DNA from: Bisporella sp. PMI_857
Lineage: Eukaryota; Ascomycota; Leotiomycetes; Helotiales; Helotiaceae
DNA: 64,000 nucleotides
Assembly: GCA_021307315.1 (NCBI GenBank)
Contig: JAJSPD010000068.1
Location: 186,001 to 250,000 of the forward strand
Direction of reading: 5' to 3'
Of this stretch, positions 48,160 to 59,316 are shown in pieces. How positions within the stretch are numbered: the stretch's first letter is position 1; the number at the start of each line of letters is the position of its first letter. The notes beneath the pieces are model-generated. The model was not told the origin of the DNA. It ran no database searches and worked only from the letters and a program-made list of their open reading frames with translations. A program made the translations under genes and the position numbers.

Positions 48160-49909
48160 CGATTCAGGTTCGGCCATATCAACAAACATTTTCCTAACAT
48201 TATCGCTAATATGCAAAGCTGGCTCGTTGTTTCCGCAAAGAACCATGCCACCTAAGGGGATCAGATTATCGTTTTGAAGTTGATGTAGGATCCGCCCAAG
48301 ACCTTCTACAAGCTCTATTTCACTGTGGTAAAGTTCTAGTTCGCGATCTGTAAACTGCGCGGGGCAAGGCGCCGAGGATGGTGCAATCTCCTTCTGTCGA
48401 GCAGCTATGTGTATTATGGCGTGACGAAAAGAAAATACGTTATTCCCGCTCCAAGTACCACAAAGCGGAGATATAGGTTCGGTCAGGAGTTTGCGATTTC
48501 GTGATTAATTGCGGCCCACCGTTGCTAATTCTTGAGTTTGTTAAGATTTTGATAATGGCTAAACAAATCTACAGCCCCGTTTGCATCCTTATTTGCATTA
48601 GATTCTTTTGACGCAGCCTCCAATTGTTCTTCAGAAGAGTAAGAGCTGACAGGGATAAGTATGCGTGGAATGTTGTGCTAAAGGAAAGGTTCGAGGCAGA
48701 CTACCAGTCAATAACGCGAGCTATTTCTTCGTGTCTGGATCAATAAATAGGTTTTCGAGGTGAAGGTCTTGGTGGGAGAGCGATATTCGGAATGGACCAG
48801 GCAATAGGTGAGGCGCGAGCTCAAGCTACCGTTTTAACAGTGAAGTGTTGTTATCCAGAGAATCGGGCGTTTCAATAGATCGGTAGGGTTTATTCGAGGG
48901 TGGGCTTATGCTCTCACCTATTTTATTTCGTTAATTCCCATAACTACCATGTAAAACAGAGGACCGCTCCCTTACCAAGTTAGCAGAATATCTATATGAA
49001 AAGGGAGTAGATAACTCACAGGGACCTCGATCTAAATCCATCGAAGATCTTTCGTGTTCCCACAGTTTTGCGTTAGCCAATGACCCAAGAGCAAATTTCT
49101 CTTTTAGCACAGAGTTGAGCAGTCTAGTAGGACCATTAGATGGTAAAGACTCGGCTTCCAGATCATAGGCCGGAAGACCTTTCTTTTCCAAATCCTTCCT
49201 GTAGTAGATGCAACCGTGTCTCAAAGTTAACGAGCTGAGTCGCACCACCGAGTTGTGATTCTGTTTACCACTAATGCCAAAGGTTCCCTAATGGTTTGCC
49301 TTCTGCTTTCTCCTCAATGAAGTACTCAGCGCCGACTAGATTGGGTGGGTTAGAGAGTATGCATATATGCGTAGGACGAGCAATTTTAAGACTATCAATA
49401 ACTAAAACACATTCGTCAGAGAAATATCACTAACATTAGCAAGATAGGTCTTGTACAAAATGCCATGTAGCAGCCTCGGAAGCAGTTGTGTAGAAAGCTG
49501 GACCGGCGTTGGGATTGGGAATCTCTGCCGGAGCCTCTGCTCCATTATCCATCGCCATCAGAATTGCTTCCTTGTCTTGACCTTCAATGAATTTAGTAGC
49601 TTGACACCCCAGTTCATACGAGAATTAAATTAGACTATAAATTACTACAGCTAGAGGATCAAACAGTGCTAGGTATGGTGGAAATAGGATCTTACAAGAT
49701 CTAGCATAGTCGCCAGTAGCGTTGACAGTGGCTTCCGCGAGAGCCGGGATCTTGAATTTGCGATATCGTATCGCAAGATTTTCAGGTTCGTTGCATCTAG
49801 ATATTGTTGATTTACTTATCCATACGGGAACTAGTCGGTCATATACAGCCAACGGTATCGGGCGTATCGATAAAGGTTTTCTTCTGGGATTTCCCACTCT
49901 GTGGTACAA
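48160..49909 (-). pseudogene. Decayed APH-family (aminoglycoside phosphotransferase-like) protein gene
   Basis: Minus-strand pieces in family order: RYRKFKIPALAEATVNATGD (49790-49730), then IPNPNAGPAFYTTASEAAT (about 49515-49460), VGAEYFIEEKAEGKPLG (about 49340-49280), YYRKDLEKKGLPAYDLEAES and LGSLANAKLWEHERSSMDLDRGP (49210-49020), the catalytic SHQDLHLENLFIDPDTKK (about 48785-48735), and the C-terminal helices (FTDRELELYHSEIELVEG, 48350-48290). Such fungal proteins have the APH kinase fold and unknown substrates. The gene is broken by a Gln-to-stop (TAG) near 49270, a frame change between 49250 and 49230, and a stop plus one-base shift just after the catalytic loop (near 48730), which separates it from the metal-binding ARVIDW. 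Confidence 0.7.
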
Positions 49910-49945
49910 GATGAGTAAAACATTACTGGACCTCGAACTAGAAGT

Positions 49946-50071
49946 GTCGGTCCAAACGGTATTGCAATACTTTGTGATGATAGATGTTGTTGTAGTTATT
50001 CTCTATCTAAGCGCTAGCTAGTCATACGCCCGGTGAGTCATGTGATCTCACTAGTGCCTTAGTACCAACAA
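49946..50071 (+). repeat. 126-bp dispersed repeat, copy 2
   Basis: Nearly identical to the core of the MITE at 1253-1378. The outer terminal repeats of that MITE are absent; only a TGGACCTCG motif on the left (about 49927-49935) recalls them. It lies just upstream of the APH-like pseudogene. Confidence 0.85.
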
Positions 50072-50537
50072 GAAGTCCCTAGCTTACTCGAGCCGTCAGC
50101 CTTTTGCTTTCGAAAGGCGGACATTGCCATAGCATTCACCGCCCGGTGAGAGCCTTGCTGTTGATGGCGCCAGAGTCCGCTGCCAGAGTAGCTTTACGAG
50201 CAGAGAATTATCTAAGCGGAATGAAAATATAAGAGCAGATTTTCATCAGCACGTGTTGACAGGATTGGTTGCCTCCGAAGATGAAGAATGAAGAGGCTCG
50301 GAAACACGTGCTTCCAGGTGTCGGCTGCAAGTTTTTCCGGCTATCCCAGCATGTACTGTACCATTTAGCGAATATTACTAACCCATATCTAAATTAGCGT
50401 GGTGATGACTACGGCAAAATATTTCCAAGTCGGTTGATAGAAGACTGCATACAAAAAGGACACCCTAGGGTCAGAACTGGTACGATCAACCCTGATTAAC
50501 AGATTTACTGGAGCACTGGAGGGGGATAACCAAGGCT
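50072..50537. promoter_or_regulatory. Upstream region of the HET gene
   Basis: No gene seen. It should hold the HET promoter; no specific site is called. Confidence 0.35.
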
Positions 50538-52949
50538 TTGCAGCACTGTTCAGACTCTACAAAGATGTTCAAACCTTTTAATAGTCTTAAGGATAAAGTG
50601 CCTTTACGGTGGAATAAACCTGTGAACGAATGTGATGAGGCGCCAGTAGACGCTCAGGATCCAGGTTTCCTACAAAGCTCCTTCCAGAAGCTGAATCTGC
50701 CAAGGGAGTACTGGCACAATAAGCTGGAAAGCTTTTACAAGGATCAATTCAATCCCAAAGATGGTTTTGCGCAGCATGTTCGTCAGACGGTTTCAATGCC
50801 TAAGGAATGGATGCTTGGTCTTATTGACGAGGGTAAACCTAATCCGGAACCTCTAACGGCGGAAGAGCTGGAGCGAGCTGCTGTGTGGGCTAAGTTTCTT
50901 GCGCCAGAAAGTGGTAATGCTAAAGCAAATTACGTTTACGAGCCGTTAAGTTCAGTGTCAACCCTGTCAACCCGGCTTGTGAGACTTCTGCCAGGGGAAG
51001 ACCTGGAGGATATTCAGTTGGTCGTCGAGTGTGTGGAGCTGGATAACTGCGTTAGCTATGAGGCGTTGTCATACTGCTGGGGTGAACCTTCCGTTAAGAC
51101 TATTATTCACTGCAACGGAGGGTCCCTACTTGTTACGACGAATCTGAAGTCCGCATTACTCTACTTGCGACGGAAGACTGGCGACCGGCTGCTCTGGATC
51201 GATGCCTTGTGTATCAACCAGGAAGACCTCCAGGAGCGGTCACAGCAGGTTGGCATCATGAGCCACATATACCGGAAGGCATCTGGAACGATTGTATGGC
51301 TCGGCGAGGAAGCTCAAAATAGTAGCCTCGGAATTGACTTGTGTGAGAAGCTATATGAATTTTTCAAGGACGAAAAGACGTGTCTTCAGCCAAAGTCGCA
51401 GTTTAATTTTAGGACATTATGGTCATCCGATCATCATGATCCTTTCAACCCATCACATGCACAAACTGACGAGGGCGATTTCAAGAAAAGAACGACAGAG
51501 GGCAATACGGAAAGTGACAAAGGAGATGAATATAAGAAATTTGAAGACTCTAGTAAAGGTCTGCCCTTGAGGATGAATCCACCAAACGTGTATGAGCTAC
51601 TAGCTCTACGAGATTTAGCTCGCCGGCAATGGTTCCGGCGCATTTGGATAGCTCAAGAGCTAGCTCTTGCCTCTCAAGTCACCATGGTCTGCGGTTACCG
51701 CTCGATTAGTTGGGATATCTTCGTCTATGGCTTCGCAATGACTTTCGTCAGCGGACATAGGATCTCGGGCGGCTGGGATCGAGACCAAAACTTTATCGGG
51801 CCACTTGTGCAAATCCGTGAGTCAATCCAGGGAGGAGCACCCGACCAGTATCAATACCCAGCAACACTACTAGATCGCCTACATGGCTGCCGCAGCTTTG
51901 AAGCGACGGATCCGCGAGATAAAGTTTATGGGCTTCTTGGCGTCGCGCCGCTGGACGACAAGGCGATTTCCGTCAAGGTGGATTACGGCAAGACTGCTGA
52001 GGAAGTATACGTGGGCCTTGCACACGTAATTCTGTCCTCATCAGGAAACCTCGACCTTCTTTCTATTCCGCATGGTGACTCGCAGCTCGGTAAGCACCGC
52101 CTGCCATCCTGGGTTCCTGATTGGAGCTATACATCAAGTCCGAGCCTAGATCTTGTTTTTCCTGCTAGCAAAAGAAAGTCCCCGAGCGGGCCAATCCGTG
52201 AGTTTGCTGCGACGAGGGGGTCCACATCTACTCCCATGTTTAAGGACCCTCAGATCCTGGTACTCTCTGGATATATCGTAGACAACATCGCCCAGCTATC
52301 TGAGATTATCCAAGCTCCCATAGCCGACACACTCCGGATGAAATTGCTTGACCAAAAGCTCGACGACGAGAAGTCTGTTCTAGAAGCCGAAGGGTTGGCG
52401 GGGATGAGCGTATACTTCGATATAATGATGTCGATCGAAGACCTGGCGCTAGGCGGCGGCAACGAGAATTCCATTTACCCGACGAGCGAGCCGCGCACAC
52501 GAGCCTTTTGGCGCACCCTGTGTACCGACACCACCTACGATTCCTTGGACGCTGGTGACCTAGCCTTCACGGGCTGGCGGCAGGCGTTGAAGGCCCCACG
52601 CGTTCTGAAACGATTCCGTGTCGACAAGTTCACTCGCCTATATAACTACCTCGCGGCGGTCGGGTTCGGCGTGACGAATACGTTACACGAGAGTGATGGC
52701 CTGTTCGAAATAATGATGCAACCAGCCTTCTATAACCGATTCGCAATTACCAGAGATGGATATTTTGCGATGGTGCCGCCAGCAACGAAAGTCGGCGACC
52801 AGGTCGGACTGTTCAAAGGCGGGAAGGTCCCTCTAATAATCCGACAAAAGGACGACCAATGGAGCTTAGTTGGCGAGAGCTATGTCCATGGCATTATGCA
52901 TGGGGAAGCCTTCAATGAAGCTAGAAGTACAGAGCTGGAACTTATTTAA
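50538..52949 (+). CDS. HET-domain protein
   Basis: Intronless, 803 residues; the ATG at 50565 (MFKPFNSL) is an equally plausible start 10 codons shorter. The HET domain runs from YEALSYCWG (174-182) through LWIDALCINQ (219-228) and YRKASGTIVWLGE (245-257) to RRIWIAQELALA, with a variable acidic insert between about 285 and 345. The standard ATDPRDKVYGLLG follows, and a C-terminal region ends with DGYFAMVPPATKVGDQV...GESYVHGIMHGE, the usual closing module of this family. HET proteins trigger regulated cell death in vegetative incompatibility, often downstream of STAND receptors. The frame is complete and the gene looks intact. It points at the STAND gene across a 929-base spacer. Confidence 0.9.
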   Translation: MQHCSDSTKMFKPFNSLKDKVPLRWNKPVNECDEAPVDAQDPGFLQSSFQKLNLPREYWHNKLESFYKDQFNPKDGFAQHVRQTVSMPKEWMLGLIDEGKPNPEPLTAEELERAAVWAKFLAPESGNAKANYVYEPLSSVSTLSTRLVRLLPGEDLEDIQLVVECVELDNCVSYEALSYCWGEPSVKTIIHCNGGSLLVTTNLKSALLYLRRKTGDRLLWIDALCINQEDLQERSQQVGIMSHIYRKASGTIVWLGEEAQNSSLGIDLCEKLYEFFKDEKTCLQPKSQFNFRTLWSSDHHDPFNPSHAQTDEGDFKKRTTEGNTESDKGDEYKKFEDSSKGLPLRMNPPNVYELLALRDLARRQWFRRIWIAQELALASQVTMVCGYRSISWDIFVYGFAMTFVSGHRISGGWDRDQNFIGPLVQIRESIQGGAPDQYQYPATLLDRLHGCRSFEATDPRDKVYGLLGVAPLDDKAISVKVDYGKTAEEVYVGLAHVILSSSGNLDLLSIPHGDSQLGKHRLPSWVPDWSYTSSPSLDLVFPASKRKSPSGPIREFAATRGSTSTPMFKDPQILVLSGYIVDNIAQLSEIIQAPIADTLRMKLLDQKLDDEKSVLEAEGLAGMSVYFDIMMSIEDLALGGGNENSIYPTSEPRTRAFWRTLCTDTTYDSLDAGDLAFTGWRQALKAPRVLKRFRVDKFTRLYNYLAAVGFGVTNTLHESDGLFEIMMQPAFYNRFAITRDGYFAMVPPATKVGDQVGLFKGGKVPLIIRQKDDQWSLVGESYVHGIMHGEAFNEARSTELELI

Positions 52950-53878
52950 GTGGTCATGTAGATAGAGAAGTCCCTGAAGCAAGATTAAATTTTTTAGAAT
53001 ACGTTTTCCAACAATACTCCAACAATATCGAAACTGTGGTGAGTGGGGTTGTATCATGTCTTGGAAGGCCGTTCCTCTACCCACCCTCGATTAAGCACCA
53101 GGTAAGCTGATCAAGCCCAGTCCAATTATCTCCAGAATTACGACTCTATACATTGCAATCGACAAGCTACTAGATCTTCTCGAAATCTACTCGGGCTATC
53201 TCTAAAGCTGAGAGAGAGGGACATCGAAGCATTTTGGATCGGTGGGGATTTGAAATTAGTTTCATGCATTATTCTTAGGGCGGAAAGGACATTGCTGGAA
53301 CTCTTGAGCGAGGAAATAGTAATTCGGAAGTTCAAGAAACTGGATACATACTTCTGGGCCCTTGGCTAAGGATATATCCAAGCGGGGATGCTTTTTTTTA
53401 ATGTGGAAAAGAGTTTTTTAAAACAATCCCAAAGAAAATAATTCTAGAATTTTGTTGTAAACTTGTACCTGACATGTGAAACCTTGGTGCCTGAGGCTCG
53501 GCAGGCTCGCTTGCACGAAGAACCAATAGGGGGTGGTTATATGAAAGAGTTTAAAGGAAGTCCAAGGACTTTTAGAAAGTTTGGAGAATTCTTGCCAAGC
53601 AAAAGAATCTAGTGCAGACAAAAGGCTTAGACTGCTTTATGAAGCAGGCTCTCCTCAGGCTTGCAACTGCTGAAGGTAGCACCAAAATTTGACTATATTG
53701 TTGTCCGAGCGCTTTAACATGCATGCAGAGGCGCAATACGGTGTATAGGATTTATCCCAGGCAGTTTTCTCTCTGAAATTGCTCTATCTTTGCTCACAGG
53801 ATCTTCTGTCTCCTGCAATGCCATAGATACAGCAGTAATATTCTTTGGTCCCATAAGAAGTGCTGGCTGATGCAGCTG
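52950..53878. other. Spacer between convergent HET and STAND genes
   Basis: Contains both 3' ends. Only open frames under 75 codons, without motifs. Confidence 0.4.
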
Positions 53879-56800
53879 TCAATCTTCATCCCTAGTTTCT
53901 CCGCTAGTGTGTTGGATCTGTTGCGGTGCTCCTGACCTGGAGGTATCTCTAAGTGATAAGAACTGCAGATTTGTAGAGGATTGGCTAGTGAAGGATCGAA
54001 TGTCTCGTTCAACTACCAACGGAAATGCTGAGGCTGCTCTCGACGATACTTTGCTCCAGGTATCTGCCGACTTGTCGAAAACAACCTTGATCGGTTCGGA
54101 CTCATGCGAGGGTCTGATGACGCTCGTCTTCGCCGACTCGGCTCCCGCCCAATTAGGAAGTCGGGAAAGAATTAGAGATTCATCACATATGCCGTTGTGC
54201 CACCGGTTGAAAACCGCCGTACGCCCGACGTTTAGTACAGAGACGTGGTTGAAAGAACCATCGGGTGCGACAGTTACGGTGCTGCTTGTTAAGGTCTTGT
54301 GTTCCCCCAGGATTGCCTGCGCAAGTGTCCATGGTTTTGCGGCAGCCACTGATCTTTCTGGTACTTTGGCCACGACTGCTGATTCTTGATCCAAAATTGT
54401 GTGTCCGGCCTCGATTTTACCCGGCATCCCCGGAGGTCCCATGTCGGATATCCCAGTGGCTCTCATAGCTAGGAAGAGGGGGATAATAATCGGCCGGCTG
54501 CCTCTTGGCGTCAGAATGCATGAGTCGCCAGTGTTAGAGCAAGCGAGGAAAGCGATATCATGTGACCCCTGGCCAGCTTTGGAAATTTTATCTTATAGAG
54601 TTAATAGGTCAGTCAATAGAAGAGAAAAACTTGGTCTCGACTTACCTGTGGCGAAGTTCCACACATACGTCGCCTTAGCCCATGCGTAGACCACGATGGG
54701 AAGATAAGGATGGAAACACATCTCGAACTCTTTGCAATCACGATCCCCATACGGCTTGCCAATATCTCTTGACCAAAAGCTGCGTTCTGCAATAAGTTCC
54801 GTTTCGAGTTTTAGAGTCTCATTGGTGGAGACACTGATACGGTATATCTGGAGGGTAGTTGGCAAACTTCTCTTTTGAGTAGCGTAGCATAAATTCTCTC
54901 CTCGATCGTCAAGATGAATCCAGTAGAGTCGCACGCGTTTGAGGTCATCGTCGCGGAATCTACAAAAGTCCTTATATGTCAGTTCCGCTGGCGTCTTCTT
55001 GTAACTCTGGAATTTTCCGCTAATCTTTCCCCAGAATTCACACGGGACCGAATCAACGGGCAGGCAGTGCGAAGTGTATACTAGCCGGCCAGCGATGGTT
55101 TTGACATGATAAAGTGTTCCGATCACGGTGAAGAAATGACAATCCTGGGTCATGGATATGGGGATTTGCACAGACCCACGTAGTAATGTCTCGCATACTC
55201 TGACCCATACTTCAAACTCAGGTAGGGGAATCTCCAGGTAAGCAACACTACGTTGATCACTGACTCGGAGAATCTCATAGCGAACTATCCAGCCTTTAGA
55301 GAAGGACCTGTCTTCGCAAAGTTGCTGCGCAGTATCACTCCTCTTCGAGTGACATTCAAATAGTCTGTCAAAGCATTAGTTACCGCTCCGTAATCAAGCC
55401 CGCGTGCTCACCCACTTGGAAGTATATACACTTAAAAAGATATGATGGGAGCCTTCGTGTGTTAATTGCGATATGAGATTGATTGGTTCTTGACATATCC
55501 CAGACTTTAGGGGTGAACTCGGCTGTAGTTCCTGGATAGAAATGCCAGCATGTTTTAGCAGCAGCGGACTGGGTGTGAATGCCACGACTTCCTCCCAGAT
55601 AATGGCTGGGCTCTTTTGCAAGTGCTGTCCCCAGTCGCATTCCAGCTTATCAAGATACTGCCCTAACTCAGAGGCTCTTTTCTGGATTTCGCCCACTTGC
55701 GTGGACGGAACAGCTGAATTGGAAAACGAAACATACCGCACGCCCCATTCTCGGAGGCAGCTAGATCGCGGAATTTTTCCATAGATGTAGCAGCCTTCTA
55801 TCCAAGCCATAAGAACCTTGGGCTGAGCCAAGAATCTCTCCAGTGCTGAGTAGAGAGGTTTCTCTTCTCTTATTGTATCCCCATTGTGGCTTTGGATCAT
55901 GGCCTCCAGGTGCGACGTCCAGTTGAGCATGGCATAATTGCTGAAGGGAAATGCCAGCCAGATCCTTTCAAGGGACGCATCCTTGCCTAGTGCCCCAGAT
56001 AAAGGCTGGGCCGGAACACGGTACGTCAAGTAGTTCAGACAGACTGTCGCCAGGTATGCGTGTCCTGCATTAAGACGAGGGGGAATGATATGGTTTTCAA
56101 TCGTTGAGTCTAAGCCCTGCTGAATTGTCTGTGCGGCGAAATACTCTTTGACTGATGCGTGAATAAATCGAAAAGGGTGAAATTTTTTTCCTAATAATTC
56201 GACGGTTTGATGGCTTTGTTCGACAAAACCCCCACAGGCATGTATTACCGTGTTCTCGAAATCTGGCAATTTCCACGACTCCTCCTCATCAGGCCCTATG
56301 TCGGCGGGAATGAGGGCACTCTCAAGCTCCGAAGGTGTCATTGATCGCTCCCCGTATAGAAGCCAAAGAAAGCTGCCGCTGGCAAGTCTATGCATGGCCT
56401 TTCCGCCTCTCTCGATTAGATGGAGGATCCGCTCATACATGACATCCAACCCTTCTGGATGGTCCAATTCCGAGATCGCTTTCTGGCGCTCCGCAGGATA
56501 GAGAGCAGGCGATTTCAGGTATGTGACCATTAACCTGGCCCACAGGAACATACCATCAGCTCTACGCGTCAACGTTTTCGATGTCTCTTCGGGGTCCAAC
56601 TTAGTGGTCATCAAGCCCTCTGCCTTCATCTCTTCGAGTGCTCGGAGCAGATATAGATTGATGTCTTCATTGTTCGATAATCCTATGGTTAGCGTTTCCA
56701 AATTAGGAATTTCTCTTGCAAGGGCTGTCACAGTGGGCCGACAAAAGAAGGCTAGCCGTATAGTCTGAACGACGGCGACTTTTTGCAGTTTTGCAACCAA

Positions 56801-58490
56801 TTCTGGCAAATCGTCGCACTCGTCCAGTGCATCAAGTACAAGATAGGTCTTTCCGATTGAGCGAACGCATAGCTCTATGAGCTCACCGACTTCTCTCTTC
56901 GAAGCAGTACGTTGCCCAACTGACTGGAAATACATGGCAAACCGAAATAGTTCATTCAGCCGATCATCATGAATACTATACTGTAGGATCTGAGACAAGA
57001 GGGCGCGATATGCCGTCGATGAATCATTGGCGACGGTATTCTGAGTGGAGTTGAAGAGGTAATAGCAGACTGGGGTGTGAGGTTCATTCTGTTTTAACTC
57101 CTGTATTACGGATGCTGCCAGAACAGTTTTCCCTGAACCGGGATTGCCTATTCAGGTCAGAGATGAAAACAGATCAGGAGGTCATGCCTTTCCATACTCA
57201 CCACGCACCCACAAATTTTGTTTCTGGTAGTCATATTTGTCTCGTGACCAAGCGACATAGTACGGATATTCGAATAGCCACCCTGTAGTCCCCGGTGCGC
57301 ACTGCGAAGCTGCATCGTCACACCTATCGGCAAACGATGATGGATCGAGCCATTCACGAGCACGATGCATAAAGGTGTCTGCAATCCTATTAGCGAATGA
57401 TTTGCAGTCGAGTTGCCAATTGTTTTGATCAACATTTTGCTTCTCTCTCGGCTGTCGCCTCAAGCCTGTCCAAACTGCTTCCGAACTTTTCATTTTTTGC
57501 GTTGGCCCTTTCGCTCTCTTCTAGAGCTTGTGCCGCTCTCGCTTCGACAAGGTTCTTTGTATCGTTGGATATTTTCAAGTTTAAAAGCGTCATCTCCTGG
57601 AGTATTCTCTCGCGATACTCCGTCATTCTCGCAAGAGTATCGTCGAATCGGAATGGCTTCCACACAGCCTTTGCAAAGACCCGTAACCCATTCTTTGACC
57701 CTGTGGCTCGTCAGACCTCAACCGCCTTGATCAAGGACACTATGCACGACGCTTTACTCACGCCCATCAGGATGATAGAAGATTCTGAAAACCCCCAGCA
57801 AGTATTGGACAAGCTCTTCGAACACATCCCGTAATACTTTTTGAAGGCGTGGGGATGATGCAACAAGCTGTTCTAATTCTGCTCGCAGCGCCTCGTGCAT
57901 GCCCGCTCTCATTTCCTTTTTCATCTTTTTCTGCATCTCTTCTAGCATTGCGGTTTCTATTCCCTCGTCCATCTTCTTTTGCAATTCGGCATTAATCTTG
58001 TTTTCAATCTCCTTCTGATGCTTGTCGTTCAATTTATTGACTACGTCGTTGACGTCGATGAAGTACTTGATTTCCCCCGCTATTTTCTCAAGACTTGACG
58101 TCAGTTTATCCAAGAACTGGACGAAATTTTCTCCAAGCTAGTTATGGTATTAGAAAGGAGGCATTTGTGCCATGGCCTATTAACAAATCTGTGACGCACC
58201 TGGAGTACCACTCGCAACCCACCCCAAAGAGTTGCCGCATGGATTGGGTCACACTGGACGAATATATCGAAAGCTGCAAAGAATGGTTTCATCGACTGGA
58301 CGAATACACCAAGGCGACGTCTATGAGTGCGCCATTCGGCACCATACTCCTGGAGCCTCTCTAAAACCTTATCACCAGTCGTGCATTTCATGAACTCCTC
58401 CTGATACTCGTCCGGGAGTGTTTCCACGAGGCTGCGCAGCTTGCCTGTGGAATTATCTAGAGAGGTGCTGGCACTGTGGTCTGATTGCAT
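53879..58490 (-). CDS. NACHT/STAND NTPase (fungal NOD-like receptor) with N-terminal coiled coil
   Basis: Seven minus-strand exons, 58490-58200, 58137-57762, 57700-57487, 57386-57202, 57147-55416, 55364-54646 and 54576-53879, add up to 1,404 residues. The splice 57486-57387 has a weak GTTCGG donor; a one-base frameshift there is the alternative. An N-terminal helical domain (1-110, with PIHAATLWGGLRVVLQ, DUF7708-like) is followed by a charged coiled coil (about 120-300). The NACHT has Walker A GNPGSGKT (356-363) and Walker B LVLDALDEC (458-466), then the usual FLWARLMVTYL and FRFIHASVKEYF helices. The C-terminal ~700 residues contain FHPYLPIVVYAWAKATYVWNF, like a single degenerate beta-propeller blade, and no clear WD40, ankyrin or TPR repeats. 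STAND proteins oligomerise on ligand binding to signal immunity or incompatibility. Confidence 0.78.
57387..57486 (-). other. Candidate 100-nt intron or frameshift site in the STAND gene
   Basis: Without removing 100 bases (donor GTTCGG at 57486, acceptor CTAATAG ending 57387) the flanking frames do not agree. The donor is poor. Confidence 0.35.
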
Positions 58491-59282
58491 CCTGCCAATA
58501 AATCATTGGAATTGGTGCTCGTCAATGTGACAGGTGAAGCATGTCGATATCCAAAGATCGAAGCTTGCAATTCCATGAATCATTCTGAAAAGGCAAGCAT
58601 TGAAATTTCTAATAATCGATAGAATGATAAAACGGCGGGTCCAATAAGAAACGACAGATATGATCAGCTCCAGTTGCTGCTGCGCTACCCCCAACTGCGC
58701 CACCCCACTGCCACCGCCTCCCTGCCCGCCAATTATTGTTTTGACTCCTTATTCTCGCTACAGGCAATGAGAAGAATTTTGTCATTTCTTGAAAGCAGGA
58801 TGCATAAAAAGTGGCTAGTTTGCTTCAGAAAGTATGGGAAATATTTGTATATTCGCAACTTTTACATCACTTAATTTCAAAATACAATTTCCGACCCTTC
58901 CCAAAGGCGTTGCGGCCTCCATGTCGAGAAATTTTCGCGTCACACAAAACAGAAAGACAGTTCTTAGCCTTACGATTCAGCTCCCTCTACCACATTTACC
59001 TGAGCCAAGGCTGACTCACAAAGTAACTCCACTACATGTTAAATTCACGCCATATCTTGTATGGAACATTGTGTTAATCGTGATCACAAATCTATCCACA
59101 CTATAGCTGACATGGATCATTTGGTAAGCCACACAAGTATTGACTTTGCGTTCGACCAGCAAACAAAACCAAAATACTGGAACCTACAGCGATTAGTCCC
59201 TTTTAAACCTAATTCTTCAGACTAAAACACATGCATTCCGAAATAAAATCTCTTAACATTATTCTATGTAAATAAAAATTGA

Positions 59283-59314
<32 letters not shown>

Positions 59315-59316
59315 TA
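58491..59316. other. STAND upstream region ending in an AAT microsatellite
   Basis: No gene seen. An AAT run at about 59283-59310 directly borders the transposon. Confidence 0.4.

Noticed and set aside
53907..54389. 160-codon plus-strand frame opposite the STAND 3' exon
   Set aside because: Antisense shadow of a well-supported minus-strand exon.
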